Shown: piece after piece, positions 1 to 7,156 of the stretch | Numbering within the stretch: position 1 is the stretch's first letter | How the letters are laid out: each line of letters begins with the position of its first letter | Assembly: GCA_043789035.1 (NCBI GenBank) | Contig: JAYWIG010000020.1 | Span: forward strand, 1-20,687 | Source: JAYWIG01 sp043789035 | GTDB taxonomy: Bacteria > Pseudomonadota > Gammaproteobacteria > Burkholderiales > Burkholderiaceae_E | Direction of reading: 5' to 3' | Length of the DNA: 20,687 bases | The notes under the pieces: model-generated | What the model was told of the DNA's origin: nothing | What the model saw: the letters and a program-made list of their open reading frames with translations, nothing else | Databases searched by the model: none | Translations under genes and position numbers: made by a program

Positions 1-249
1 AAAGCCTTTGCGGTCGATAGTGGGCTTCCAGTTGCTTTATTGCCAGGGCTAACGGTGAAAGCAATTTCCGACGAACACACGGTGCTAGCGGTAACTGACC
101 TATCGCTGCAACCGTTGATTGGTAAAAAGATAGAGTTAATTCCCGGCCATTGTGACCCGACCGTAAACTTGCATCATGAGTTTAACGTCGTACAAGATGG
201 CTTAGTTGTGGCCAAGTGGCCCATTACCGCAAAAGGGGCAGGATTTTGA
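1..249 (+). CDS. D-threonine aldolase / D-serine dehydratase-like protein, C-terminal part (5' end outside window)
   Basis: Only the last 82 codons are present, and the reading frame is open from base 1. The visible protein begins KAFAVDSGLP, a segment typical of the C-terminal beta domain of the fold-III PLP family that contains D-threonine aldolase and DSD1-type D-serine dehydratase. The motif PGHCDPTVNL (codons at about 142-171) carries the His and, two residues later, the Asp that bind the divalent metal in characterised D-threonine aldolases; DSD1 enzymes use His and Cys here. Family enzymes cleave or deaminate D-hydroxy amino acids in the cytoplasm. The stop codon overlaps the likely TTG start of the following MFS gene (TTGA, 246-249), so the two are probably co-translated. 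The exact substrate cannot be read from the C-terminus, so D-threonine aldolase is favoured but not certain. Confidence 0.8.
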   Translation, partial: KAFAVDSGLPVALLPGLTVKAISDEHTVLAVTDLSLQPLIGKKIELIPGHCDPTVNLHHEFNVVQDGLVVAKWPITAKGAGF

Positions 250-1472
250 AATTAGGTGTGCTACCCGTAATTTCGATTGCTCATGGTTTATCGCATTTTT
301 TTCATTTGCTATTGGCACCCTTGTTTCCACTGATTAAGGCGGAGTTTGGTTTAAGTTATGCCGAGCTTGGGTTATTGATGACAGCGTACTTCGTAGTGTC
401 AGGGGTAGGGCAGGCCTTGGCTGGATTTGTAGTGGATAAAGTTGGCCCAGTGCCTGTTTTGTTTGCCTCTTTGGGCTTAATGGTTTTGGCAACTGTGGTC
501 GCTGCAACAGGCAATAGTTACGCATGGTTGATGTTTGCCAGCGTTCTTGCCGGTGTTGGCAATGCCTCATTTCATCCGGTTGATTACTCGATTTTGAACG
601 CTCGAATTGCTCCAGAAAGGCTCGGGCATGCCTATGCTGTACACGGTATTTGTGGCAGTGTGGGTTGGGCTGCAGCACCTGTGTTCATGCTAACGATTGC
701 CCACGCGTCGACTTGGCGTATAGCAATAGCCTGTGCTGGGCTACTGGCTTGTGCGGTATTGTTAATGGTGTGGTTGCAAAGGGAAGTGCTAGAGCCCGAG
801 CCAAAGGCCGCTGTGGTTGTCGAAACTAATGCAAACGGATTTCCTAAAGCTCAAGAATCGGTTTTTGCTTTCCTTACCTTGCCCGCAGTGTGGATGAGTT
901 TTGCGTTCTTTTTCGCCTATGCAATTGCACTTGGCGGTGTACAAAGCTTTGGCGCTGAAGCGGCAAGCAAGTTGCATGAGCTAGATCCCAAATGGGTCGC
1001 TTATTGCCTTTCGAGTTATATGATGGCTAGCGCCGTTACTATCCTTGTTGGCGGCAAATTGGTGTCGGATATTTCTCGCGCAGAAAAGATTATTGCCGCG
1101 GGTTTCGTTAGTGCTGCCTTTGTCGCGTTGCTCATTGGTTTTGCGCCAGTATCAGGGCTGGCGGTTCCGTTTCTTTTTGGTGTAATGGGTTTTTGCTCCG
1201 GTATTGCAAGCCCATCGCGGGATATTTTGATTAAAAGAGCGGCGCCGCCCGGTGCTACTGGTCGAGTTTACGGCGTGGTGTATTCCGGATTAGATGCTGG
1301 CATGGCGCTTGCGCCCCTTGGTTTTGGCATGATGATGGATGCCAAGCAACCCATTGCCGTTTGGGTGTTGATCGCTGCATTTCAAGCAGTATTGATTGTC
1401 AGCGCTATGGGCGTTGGTAAGTTTGCGTCCAAAGCAATAGTGCCGGTAAAACCTGCTGCTGCGACAACGTGA
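246..1472 (+). CDS. MFS transporter, 12 TM, coupled to the D-amino-acid enzyme gene
   Basis: This is a hydrophobic protein of about 408 aa with the spacing of a 12-helix major facilitator. The N-terminal half has the loop 2-3 motif GFVVDKVGPVPVL (about residues 61-73), and a hydrophilic central loop rich in Glu, Pro and Ala (about residues 182-207) separates the two six-helix halves. The start is placed at TTG 246: AAGGGG (233-238) lies 7 nt upstream as a ribosome-binding site, and TTGA joins it to the previous stop. An upstream GTG at 216 is also open but lies inside the preceding gene without a good ribosome-binding site. The substrate is unknown; the coupling to a D-threonine-aldolase-like enzyme suggests import or export of an amino acid or its breakdown product (inference). 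The stop lies within the first GTGAAAGC repeat before rarA. Confidence 0.85.
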   Translation: MKLGVLPVISIAHGLSHFFHLLLAPLFPLIKAEFGLSYAELGLLMTAYFVVSGVGQALAGFVVDKVGPVPVLFASLGLMVLATVVAATGNSYAWLMFASVLAGVGNASFHPVDYSILNARIAPERLGHAYAVHGICGSVGWAAAPVFMLTIAHASTWRIAIACAGLLACAVLLMVWLQREVLEPEPKAAVVVETNANGFPKAQESVFAFLTLPAVWMSFAFFFAYAIALGGVQSFGAEAASKLHELDPKWVAYCLSSYMMASAVTILVGGKLVSDISRAEKIIAAGFVSAAFVALLIGFAPVSGLAVPFLFGVMGFCSGIASPSRDILIKRAAPPGATGRVYGVVYSGLDAGMALAPLGFGMMMDAKQPIAVWVLIAAFQAVLIVSAMGVGKFASKAIVPVKPAAATT

Positions 1473-1492
1473 AAGCGTGAAAGCGTGAAACC
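1469..1492 (+). repeat. Three tandem 8-bp repeats GTGAAAGC at the MFS/rarA junction
   Basis: GTGAAAGC occurs at 1469-1476 and 1477-1484, followed by GTGAAACC at 1485-1492. The array contains the MFS stop (TGA 1470-1472) and the GTG start of rarA (1485). Each unit brings a GTG codon in a different frame, and only the third is in frame with rarA. A change in copy number would move the spacing but not the rarA frame, because the start is in the last unit. Confidence 0.7.
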
Positions 1493-2756
1493 ACTCGCGG
1501 AAACCGTTAGGCCAACGTCGCTTTCCGCGGTCATTGGGCAATCGCACCTTTTAGGCGAGGGTAAACCCTTGCGCCTCGCGTTTGAATCGGGTAAACCTCA
1601 TTCGATGATTTTGTGGGGCCCGCCTGGTGTCGGTAAAACAACCCTTGCTCGATTAGCCGCTAATGCATTTCAGTATGAGTTCATTGCTCTGTCTGCGGTG
1701 TTTTCCGGTGTCAAAGACATTCGTGCAGCCATGGAGCAAGCGCAGCTTTATCGAGATATGGGCAAGCAAACGATTTTGTTTGTTGATGAAATTCATCGCT
1801 TTAATAAAAGCCAGCAAGATGCACTGCTTCCGTATGTTGAATCGGGGTTAGTAGTTTTCATTGGTGCAACCACCGAAAACCCATCATTTGAAGTGAACTC
1901 GGCGTTATTGTCGCGTGCGCAGGTGTATGTGCTGCAGGTATTGCAACCTGATGAGTTAATGGCATTGGCGCAGCGCACCTTGGCTGCGCATTTGCCCAAC
2001 TTAGCGGTTGCACCTGAGGCCATGGATACTCTGATTGGCTATGCCGATGGCGATGCTCGCAGACTTATCAATTTGCTTGAGCAGACCGACACTGCTGCGC
2101 GTTCAGCAAAAATCGACCTTGTTGATGCGGCATTTTTACAAAACGCTTTAACCTTGAACGCAAGGCGCTTCGATAAAGGTGGCGATAATTTTTACGATCA
2201 AATTTCCGCCCTGCATAAATCGGTACGAGGTTCGGACCCGGACGCGGCATTGTATTGGCTTTGCCGTATGCTCGACGGCGGTGCTGACCCTAAATACCTC
2301 GCGCGGCGCATCGTTCGTATGGCTTGGGAAGATATTGGTTTAGCCGACCCCAGAGGCATTCAAATGGCCAATGAAGCTGCGGCCACGTACGAGCGCTTAG
2401 GCTCGCCCGAAGGCGAATTAGCCCTTGGCCAAGCCGTGATTTACCTAAGCATTGCTGCCAAGAGTAATGCTGGATACAACGCTTACAATAAGGCCCGTGC
2501 TTTTATCAAGCAAGATTCGTCGAGAGAAGTGCCCGTACATCTTCGGAATGCCCCCACCAAGCTCATGAAGCAGTTGGGCCACGGCAAAGACTATCGCTAT
2601 GCCCATAACGAGGAGGGCGGCTTCGCAGCAGGCGAGCGATATTTACCCGATGGCATGGCCGACCCCGGCTGGTACCAGCCTGTGAATCGTGGGTTAGAGA
2701 TCAAGATTTCAGAAAAACTAGAATCTTTGCGGAGCTTGAATAAAAACGCAAAGTAG
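1485..2756 (+). CDS. rarA: Replication-associated recombination protein A (RarA/MgsA), AAA+ ATPase
   Basis: This 423-aa cytoplasmic AAA+ ATPase of the clamp-loader-related RarA/Mgs1/WRNIP1 family acts at stalled replication forks with SSB. Walker A is GPPGVGKTT (residues 45-53), Walker B ILFVDEIHRF (about 97-106) and the sensor 1 region GATTENPS; the segment HRFNKSQQDALLP is highly characteristic of RarA. The C-terminal part (from about residue 250) matches the tetramerisation/MgsA_C region, including LCRMLDGGADPKYLARRIVR and the C-terminal stretch with LPDGMADPGWYQPV. The start is GTG 1485, the only in-frame start after the upstream stop; the protein starts at KPLAETVRP, equivalent to PLAARMRP in other RarA proteins, so the short N-terminal extension that binds SSB in some homologues is missing or minimal. 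It lies 12 nt after the MFS gene and 16 nt before serS, which fits one transcript. Confidence 0.96.
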   Translation: MKPLAETVRPTSLSAVIGQSHLLGEGKPLRLAFESGKPHSMILWGPPGVGKTTLARLAANAFQYEFIALSAVFSGVKDIRAAMEQAQLYRDMGKQTILFVDEIHRFNKSQQDALLPYVESGLVVFIGATTENPSFEVNSALLSRAQVYVLQVLQPDELMALAQRTLAAHLPNLAVAPEAMDTLIGYADGDARRLINLLEQTDTAARSAKIDLVDAAFLQNALTLNARRFDKGGDNFYDQISALHKSVRGSDPDAALYWLCRMLDGGADPKYLARRIVRMAWEDIGLADPRGIQMANEAAATYERLGSPEGELALGQAVIYLSIAAKSNAGYNAYNKARAFIKQDSSREVPVHLRNAPTKLMKQLGHGKDYRYAHNEEGGFAAGERYLPDGMADPGWYQPVNRGLEIKISEKLESLRSLNKNAK

Positions 2757-2772
2757 TCGGTAAAATTAGAAG

Positions 2773-4077
2773 ATGATAGATATTCAACTCCTCAGAAAAG
2801 ACATCGCGCTTGTGGCGGAACGATTAGCCATGCGCGGCTTCGTGCTTGATACAGCACATTTCACTACCCTGGAAGGCCAACGCAAAGCCTTGCAATCACG
2901 TAGCGAAGAACTGCAAGCCAAGCGTAATTCCCTGTCTAAATCGATTGGTATGCTAAAGGCCAAGGGCGGAGATACTTCCGCCGTGATGGCCGAAGTCGGA
3001 GGCTTGGGTGATGAACTAAAAACCGCAACCAAGCAAACAGATGTAATCGTAAAAGAATTAAATAATTGGTTGTCGCGTATTCCCAATCTGCCGCATGAAA
3101 GTGTGCCAGCAGGCAAAGATGAAAAGTTCAACGTCGAAGTGCGCAAATGGGGCACCCCTGCTCCACATACCGCCGCTACCAAAGATCATGCCGATGTTGG
3201 CGAACCTCTGGGGCTTAGTTTTGAGTTAGGTGTGAAGCTTGCAGGCGCTCGTTTCGCAGTCATGCAAGGCCAAATCGCCAAGCTGCATCGGTCGCTCGCG
3301 CAATTTATGCTCGATGTACAAACCGAAGAGCATGGCTATACCGAGTGCTACACGCCCTACATCGTGAATGCCGCCAGTTTGTATGGCACAGGCCAGTTAC
3401 CTAAGTTCGAGCAAGATTTGTTTGCTGCAAAGAAGGGCGGGCAAGAGGACGACCCAGATGCCAGCGGAGAAGCCTTGTATTTGATTCCAACTTCTGAAGT
3501 GCCGCTGACGAACTTAGTGCGCGATGAGATTGTTCAGGCATCGAAGCTGCCAATGAAGCTCACGGCCCACACACCATGCTTTAGAAGCGAAGCCGGTTCA
3601 TATGGCCGCGACACCAAAGGCATGATTCGCCAACACCAATTTGACAAAGTCGAGATGGTACAAATTGTTAAGCCAGAGCAATCTTACGCCGCGCTCGATG
3701 AAATGGTGGGTCATGCTGAAGCGATTTTGCAAAAGCTCGGGTTGGCTTATCGAGTCATGTTGCTTTGCGCCGGCGATATGGGCGCAGGTGCCGCTAAAAC
3801 ATTTGATTTAGAAGTGTGGTTGCCTGCTCAAAACACTTATCGCGAAATTTCGTCAATCTCGAACACCGAAGCCTACCAAGCCCGTCGAATGCAGGCGAGG
3901 TACAAGAATGAGCAAGGCAAGAACGAATTGCTGCATACCCTGAATGGTTCAGGACTAGCGGTAGGGCGTACCCTAGTGGCAGTTTTAGAGAATTACCAGC
4001 AACCTGATGGTTCAGTTGTCGTGCCAGAGGCGCTGCGCCGCTACATGGGAACCGACAAAATTTCAGCTCCGATATAA
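2773..4077 (+). CDS. serS: Serine--tRNA ligase (SerRS)
   Basis: This 434-aa class II aminoacyl-tRNA synthetase charges tRNA-Ser (and tRNA-Sec where present) with serine in the cytoplasm. Residues 1 to about 110 form the N-terminal antiparallel coiled-coil arm that grips the long variable arm of tRNA-Ser. Motif 2 begins at F270 (FRSEAGSYGRDTKGMIRQHQ) and motif 3 at G394 (GLAVGRTLVAVLENYQ), with R399 as the class II arginine. The TSEVPLTN serine-binding segment is intact. The sequence closely resembles betaproteobacterial SerRS from memory; a short insertion rich in Asp, Glu and Gly (KKGGQEDDPDASGEA) lies between PKFEQDLF and LYLIPTSE. The start ATG 2773 follows a weak purine stretch (AGAAG). 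The gene is followed 38 nt downstream by a tRNA-Ser gene, so enzyme and substrate are probably co-transcribed. Confidence 0.98.
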   Translation: MIDIQLLRKDIALVAERLAMRGFVLDTAHFTTLEGQRKALQSRSEELQAKRNSLSKSIGMLKAKGGDTSAVMAEVGGLGDELKTATKQTDVIVKELNNWLSRIPNLPHESVPAGKDEKFNVEVRKWGTPAPHTAATKDHADVGEPLGLSFELGVKLAGARFAVMQGQIAKLHRSLAQFMLDVQTEEHGYTECYTPYIVNAASLYGTGQLPKFEQDLFAAKKGGQEDDPDASGEALYLIPTSEVPLTNLVRDEIVQASKLPMKLTAHTPCFRSEAGSYGRDTKGMIRQHQFDKVEMVQIVKPEQSYAALDEMVGHAEAILQKLGLAYRVMLLCAGDMGAGAAKTFDLEVWLPAQNTYREISSISNTEAYQARRMQARYKNEQGKNELLHTLNGSGLAVGRTLVAVLENYQQPDGSVVVPEALRRYMGTDKISAPI

Positions 4078-4115
4078 TCAAACGCTTCGCACAGATCACG
4101 CGATAAAAAGACACC

Positions 4116-4203
4116 GGAGGGGTGGCAGAGTGGTCGAATGTACTTGACTCGAAATCAAGCGTACTGAAAGGTACCGAGGGTTCGAATCCCTCCTCCTCCG
4201 CCA
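4116..4203 (+). tRNA. tRNA-Ser, anticodon CGA (reads UCG)
   Basis: A full cloverleaf can be drawn. The acceptor stem is GGAGGGG (4116-4122) with the 3' strand at 4193-4199 (one G-U pair), discriminator G4200 and an encoded CCA (4201-4203). The anticodon stem is CTTGA/TCAAG (4143-4147 / 4155-4159) with loop CTCGAAA, which puts CGA at 4150-4152. The variable arm is long (GTAC/GTAC stem around 4161-4174), as expected for serine. The T stem is GAGGG/CCCTC with loop TTCGAAT (4176-4192). It lies 38 nt after serS with no terminator between them, which suggests processing from a serS transcript or a promoter inside serS. Confidence 0.97.
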
Positions 4204-4211
4204 ATGGAAAT

Positions 4212-4236
4212 GCCCGCGCAAGCGGGCTTTTTTATT
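4212..4236 (+). terminator. Rho-independent terminator of the rarA-serS-tRNA-Ser unit
   Basis: The stem GCCCGC (4212-4217), loop GCAA and stem GCGGGC (4222-4227) are followed by six T residues (4228-4233) and ATT. The hairpin begins 8 nt after the tRNA CCA end. On the opposite strand the hairpin is followed by ATTTCC, so it works mainly in the + direction. Confidence 0.93.
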
Positions 4237-4247
4237 ACCGGAGGAGA

Positions 4248-4376
4248 GCACAGTGCCAGTGCACTGTGCGTGAGGGATTCGAAGCGTAGCGCCTGCAGGC
4301 GCGAAGGCGGCCTGCGTAATTGCGCACGAGCGAAAGCGAAGTGGCACGCATGTAGGCGAATCCCTCCTCCCCGCCA
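4248..4376 (+). repeat. Structured palindromic element ending in a copy of the tRNA-Ser 3' tail
   Basis: This non-coding stretch lies between the tRNA terminator and the convergent deiminase gene. In order it contains: a perfect 9-bp inverted repeat GCACAGTGC/GCACTGTGC with a 4-nt loop (4248-4269); GAGGGATTCG (4272-4281), the reverse complement of CGAATCCCTC at 4357-4366; inside that pair a perfect 14-bp palindrome GCGCCTGCAGGCGC (4289-4302) and a TGCGT/ACGCA pair (4313-4317/4346-4350). Its 3' end, 4357-4376, repeats the tRNA-Ser 3' end (4183-4203) with one T missing, including CCGCCA. The outer pair equals the T stem of the tRNA (GAGGG/CCCTC) with about 75 nt added in the loop. It could be a non-autonomous repeat family, a decayed tRNA duplication or an RNA element. 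No integrase or direct evidence of movement is seen. Confidence 0.6.
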
Positions 4377-4383
4377 ACAAGCC

Positions 4384-5726
4384 CTAAGCAGGCTCTCTCA
4401 GCGTCGCACAATGCGGCCCACCGCCAACCCAATTGGCACCAATCGCATTAATAAGCTGAATTTTCCGTCCGGGGAAAGCCGCTTCAAACATCCTTATCAC
4501 ACGTGCTTCGGTAGATCGAGAGGTGCCGTGCGCGACATAACTTGGAAGCACCAAAACATCATTGGCAATAATGAAGTTCATATAACTGGCTGACGCAACT
4601 TGTATTACTCGATCTCCTTCACGTCTGCGTTCCGATTCAGGGAAAAAGTCGGCACTCCATTCGGCCGATTGCGTGCCATCGGCTGTCGCTGATAGAAAGA
4701 TCGGGCGCTCAATAATTTTGGGCATGGGCACTTTTAACACCCGAAGTGGCTCGCCGCCGGCATCAGTTGCTTTAGACAGTATTTCAAAACAACGCTGCAT
4801 TCGTCGGCGATTTAATTTTGCAACCGGATGTCGGACGACCTCGATATCATCCGGCCATGCGAGCATCACTGTTCTTGCATCGGTAAATCGTACAAATTCA
4901 TCCGTGTGCCCACCGGTCCCCCAACCAACATAATTGTCGATGATGGTTGCGCGAAGGTGAGGGTCTTCTGCAAGCCCTTCGGGTAACCAAATCACTTTTC
5001 TAATGCCAGGCAGCGCTAAATACTCGTGTTCCAAAGCAACCCGATTTCTTCCTGGGTTTCGTTGCAGGCAAAGTGATTCGTTCGCAAGGAGTAATCCTTT
5101 TCCATCGCTTCAACTGCACCGCCCTCAAGAATTAAGTTCGACTGCAGTATTGGTACTCCAGCATTGCGCGCCACGGCGATCCCGAAATCGTTATGTGATT
5201 CAAGCGCGGTAGCAATACAGCTATTCAAGCGGTCGCTGTTGCTGCCGTGGCGACGCTTGCACCAACCAGGTTGGCCGTAATACTGCCAGCGCATGTTTAT
5301 AACAATCCGTTTGCCGTCCGTAGCGTTTGCAAATACAGCGACATCACGGTAGAAAAATAAGCTCTTGGGTTCTACTAGAAATTCAATATTGTTGAGGCTG
5401 ACACCGCCGGACGTCAGCAACTCTTGTGCTGCTGCGCGGCTTTTTGCATCGACAGCGACCAACTTTGATGCAACATGTGGCTTTAGGATTTTTATTAGCG
5501 CTAACGTTAGTTCGCTGTGGCCCGCGTTGTATCCAAGCCAAATCGCCCGAGTCGGTTCAAACTCACCCGATATTCGATACCTATTTACAGCGAAGCCGGT
5601 GTTGTCATTCGCAGCAAAGCTGAGCTTTTGGCCAGTAAAGTGAATTGCAGCCGCAGCGGTTATTTTCGCGATCGAGCGACGTTTAGTCAAAACGCCCAAA
5701 AAGGTGATGCGCCGGTTCGCAATCAA
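4384..5726 (-). pseudogene. Agmatine deiminase / bacterial peptidyl-arginine deiminase-type gene, broken by one frameshift
   Basis: Two overlapping frames (5726-5016 and 5034-4384, read on the - strand) together make one protein of about 447 aa of the guanidine-deiminase superfamily, which hydrolyses agmatine or peptidyl-arginine guanidino groups. Seen in the first frame: FYRDVAVF (catalytic-Asp region) and NLILEGGAVE; in the second: KVIWLPEGL, GGHTDEFVRF (His and Asp) and near the end GGGPHCATLREP with the nucleophile Cys. The break is at the CCC run 5040-5042: one extra G on the coding strand would give a continuous EEIGVALEHEYLALPG. All catalytic parts remain, so the lesion is recent or a sequencing error. 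The N-terminus (TKRRSIAKITAAAAIHFTG) resembles a Tat signal, which suggests export. The likely start TTG 5726 overlaps the sbcB stop (TTGA); a later in-frame TTG just before TKRRS is also possible. Confidence 0.8.
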
Positions 5727-7156
5727 AAGTGACTCACAGGCGCGATTTGCTCGGCGTAGTCATACAGCGACGACAAAATTTCCTGTCCACGATCGTCTGC
5801 TGATTCGTTTAATTCATCAATCTTCTCAAAGAAAGCTTGTAGGTTGGTAAACCCACCAGCACCCTCATAAAGTCGAGCGACTCGGAATGCATGCCATTGC
5901 TTTTGTTCTTCGACATTCAGCGTTTGCGGAAAGTTTCTAGCACGGTAGCGAAACAGAATTTCATCAAGTCTAGGGTCGGCAAAGGTTGGGATTCGATCGG
6001 CCAATTGTTCTGGCTTTACGCCAAGCAATCTTTGCAAGGTTCGTCTATCCTCATTGCCAACAAAGCCACCATACAGATCTTCATCTACATCGACGTTAGC
6101 TTGAGCAGGGCGCTTGAATACGTCAGACCAAAGTGGTGTTAAGTGCTGGGCTTGAGCAGCGAGCTTTTCAGCGTGGCGCAAACCTTGTTCAATGTCTATG
6201 CCCCATTTGGCTGCCGTCGCCGCATTCAGTATTTTTAAGTTGCCCACAACAATAGGAGATTTGTTGATGTGAATACTTTTTATCGGCAGCCGATTAACGC
6301 CTTCAGGTAGGTCTTCTTGCCTACTAAACATTCGCTCACGAATTTGCTCAGCATTAAGGTTGAAAAGTTCAGTCGGCTCGGTGCTCAAGCCCCAAACGAT
6401 GATCTCGTTCTTATTGGTTGGATGAATACCGATCGGCCAAACCAGCGCCATGCAACCACGCTCGGTGCTGTACATTCCAGAGATATGCAGAAAAGGTTTG
6501 CCGACGCCAATTTCTTGTGCGACTTCATCTTTCTTTCGCAGCTTTAAACAAAAATCCCAGAGCTTTGGTTGTGCTTTTTTGATTAAGCGTGCAAGTCCTA
6601 TCGTAGCCCGCACGTCCGACAACGCATCATGGGCGGCTTTATGGCTTAGGCCGTTGGCGCGGGTAAGGTCTTCGAGTTTGAAGGAGGGTCTGCCGTCTTC
6701 CTTCTTCGGCCATTCAATGCCCTCAGGGCGTAATGCCCATGTGACGCGCACAACATCGAGTAAATCCCAGCGGCCGCATTGGTTTTGCCATTCGCGCGCA
6801 TACGGGTCGATAAGGTTTCGCCAAAACAAATGCCGGGTGACTTCATCGTCAAATCTAATCGAGTTGTAACCAACACCTACCGTGCCTGTTTGAGCGAGTT
6901 GCGTATCAATCGTATTTGCAAAAACGTGCTCTGGTACGCCCCGCTCTAGGCAAACTTGCGGTGTGATGCCGGTGAGTAAACAGGCTTCGGGGTCGGGTAA
7001 AGAATCAGGAGCTGGTTGGCAATACAGCATCACAGGCTTATCAATTTCATTTAAGTCAGCATCGGTACGAATACCAGCGAATTGCGCTGGGCGATCTCTG
7101 CGCGGTATACGGCCAAAGGTTTCATAGTCATGCCAAAGAAAGGAAAATTCAGTCAT
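5723..7156 (-). CDS. sbcB: Exodeoxyribonuclease I (3'-5' ssDNA exonuclease)
   Basis: This 477-aa cytoplasmic enzyme degrades single-stranded DNA 3' to 5' in recombination and mismatch repair and binds the SSB tail. The DEDDh active site is visible: D10 and E12 in HDYETFG, D103 in YNSIRFDDE, H176 and D181 in HDALSDVRAT. The SH3-like and helical C-terminal parts are represented by segments such as DEDLYGGFVGNEDRRTLQRL and RYRARNFPQTLNVEEQKQW. The length matches E. coli exonuclease I (475 aa). The ATG start at 7156 overlaps the stop of the upstream unknown gene (ATGA), and its own stop overlaps the next gene (TTGA), so it is translated as the third gene of a compact operon. Confidence 0.97.
   Translation of the reverse strand: MTEFSFLWHDYETFGRIPRRDRPAQFAGIRTDADLNEIDKPVMLYCQPAPDSLPDPEACLLTGITPQVCLERGVPEHVFANTIDTQLAQTGTVGVGYNSIRFDDEVTRHLFWRNLIDPYAREWQNQCGRWDLLDVVRVTWALRPEGIEWPKKEDGRPSFKLEDLTRANGLSHKAAHDALSDVRATIGLARLIKKAQPKLWDFCLKLRKKDEVAQEIGVGKPFLHISGMYSTERGCMALVWPIGIHPTNKNEIIVWGLSTEPTELFNLNAEQIRERMFSRQEDLPEGVNRLPIKSIHINKSPIVVGNLKILNAATAAKWGIDIEQGLRHAEKLAAQAQHLTPLWSDVFKRPAQANVDVDEDLYGGFVGNEDRRTLQRLLGVKPEQLADRIPTFADPRLDEILFRYRARNFPQTLNVEEQKQWHAFRVARLYEGAGGFTNLQAFFEKIDELNESADDRGQEILSSLYDYAEQIAPVSHF

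Noticed and set aside
4183..4376. tRNA 3' end duplication as the two att sites of a genomic island
   Set aside because: Only about 155 bp lie between the copies, with no integrase or cargo. The preserved T-arm halves fit a structured repeat better, though an old scar cannot be excluded.
3794..4380. Two open frames on the - strand covering the end of serS, the tRNA-Ser and the element
   Set aside because: They translate the antisense of serS and the tRNA. The start WRRRRDSNPRYLS is the usual false product of antisense tRNA-Ser.
4204..4593. 129-aa + strand frame starting just after the tRNA
   Set aside because: It runs through the terminator and the palindromic element and into the antisense of the deiminase, with low-complexity basic composition.
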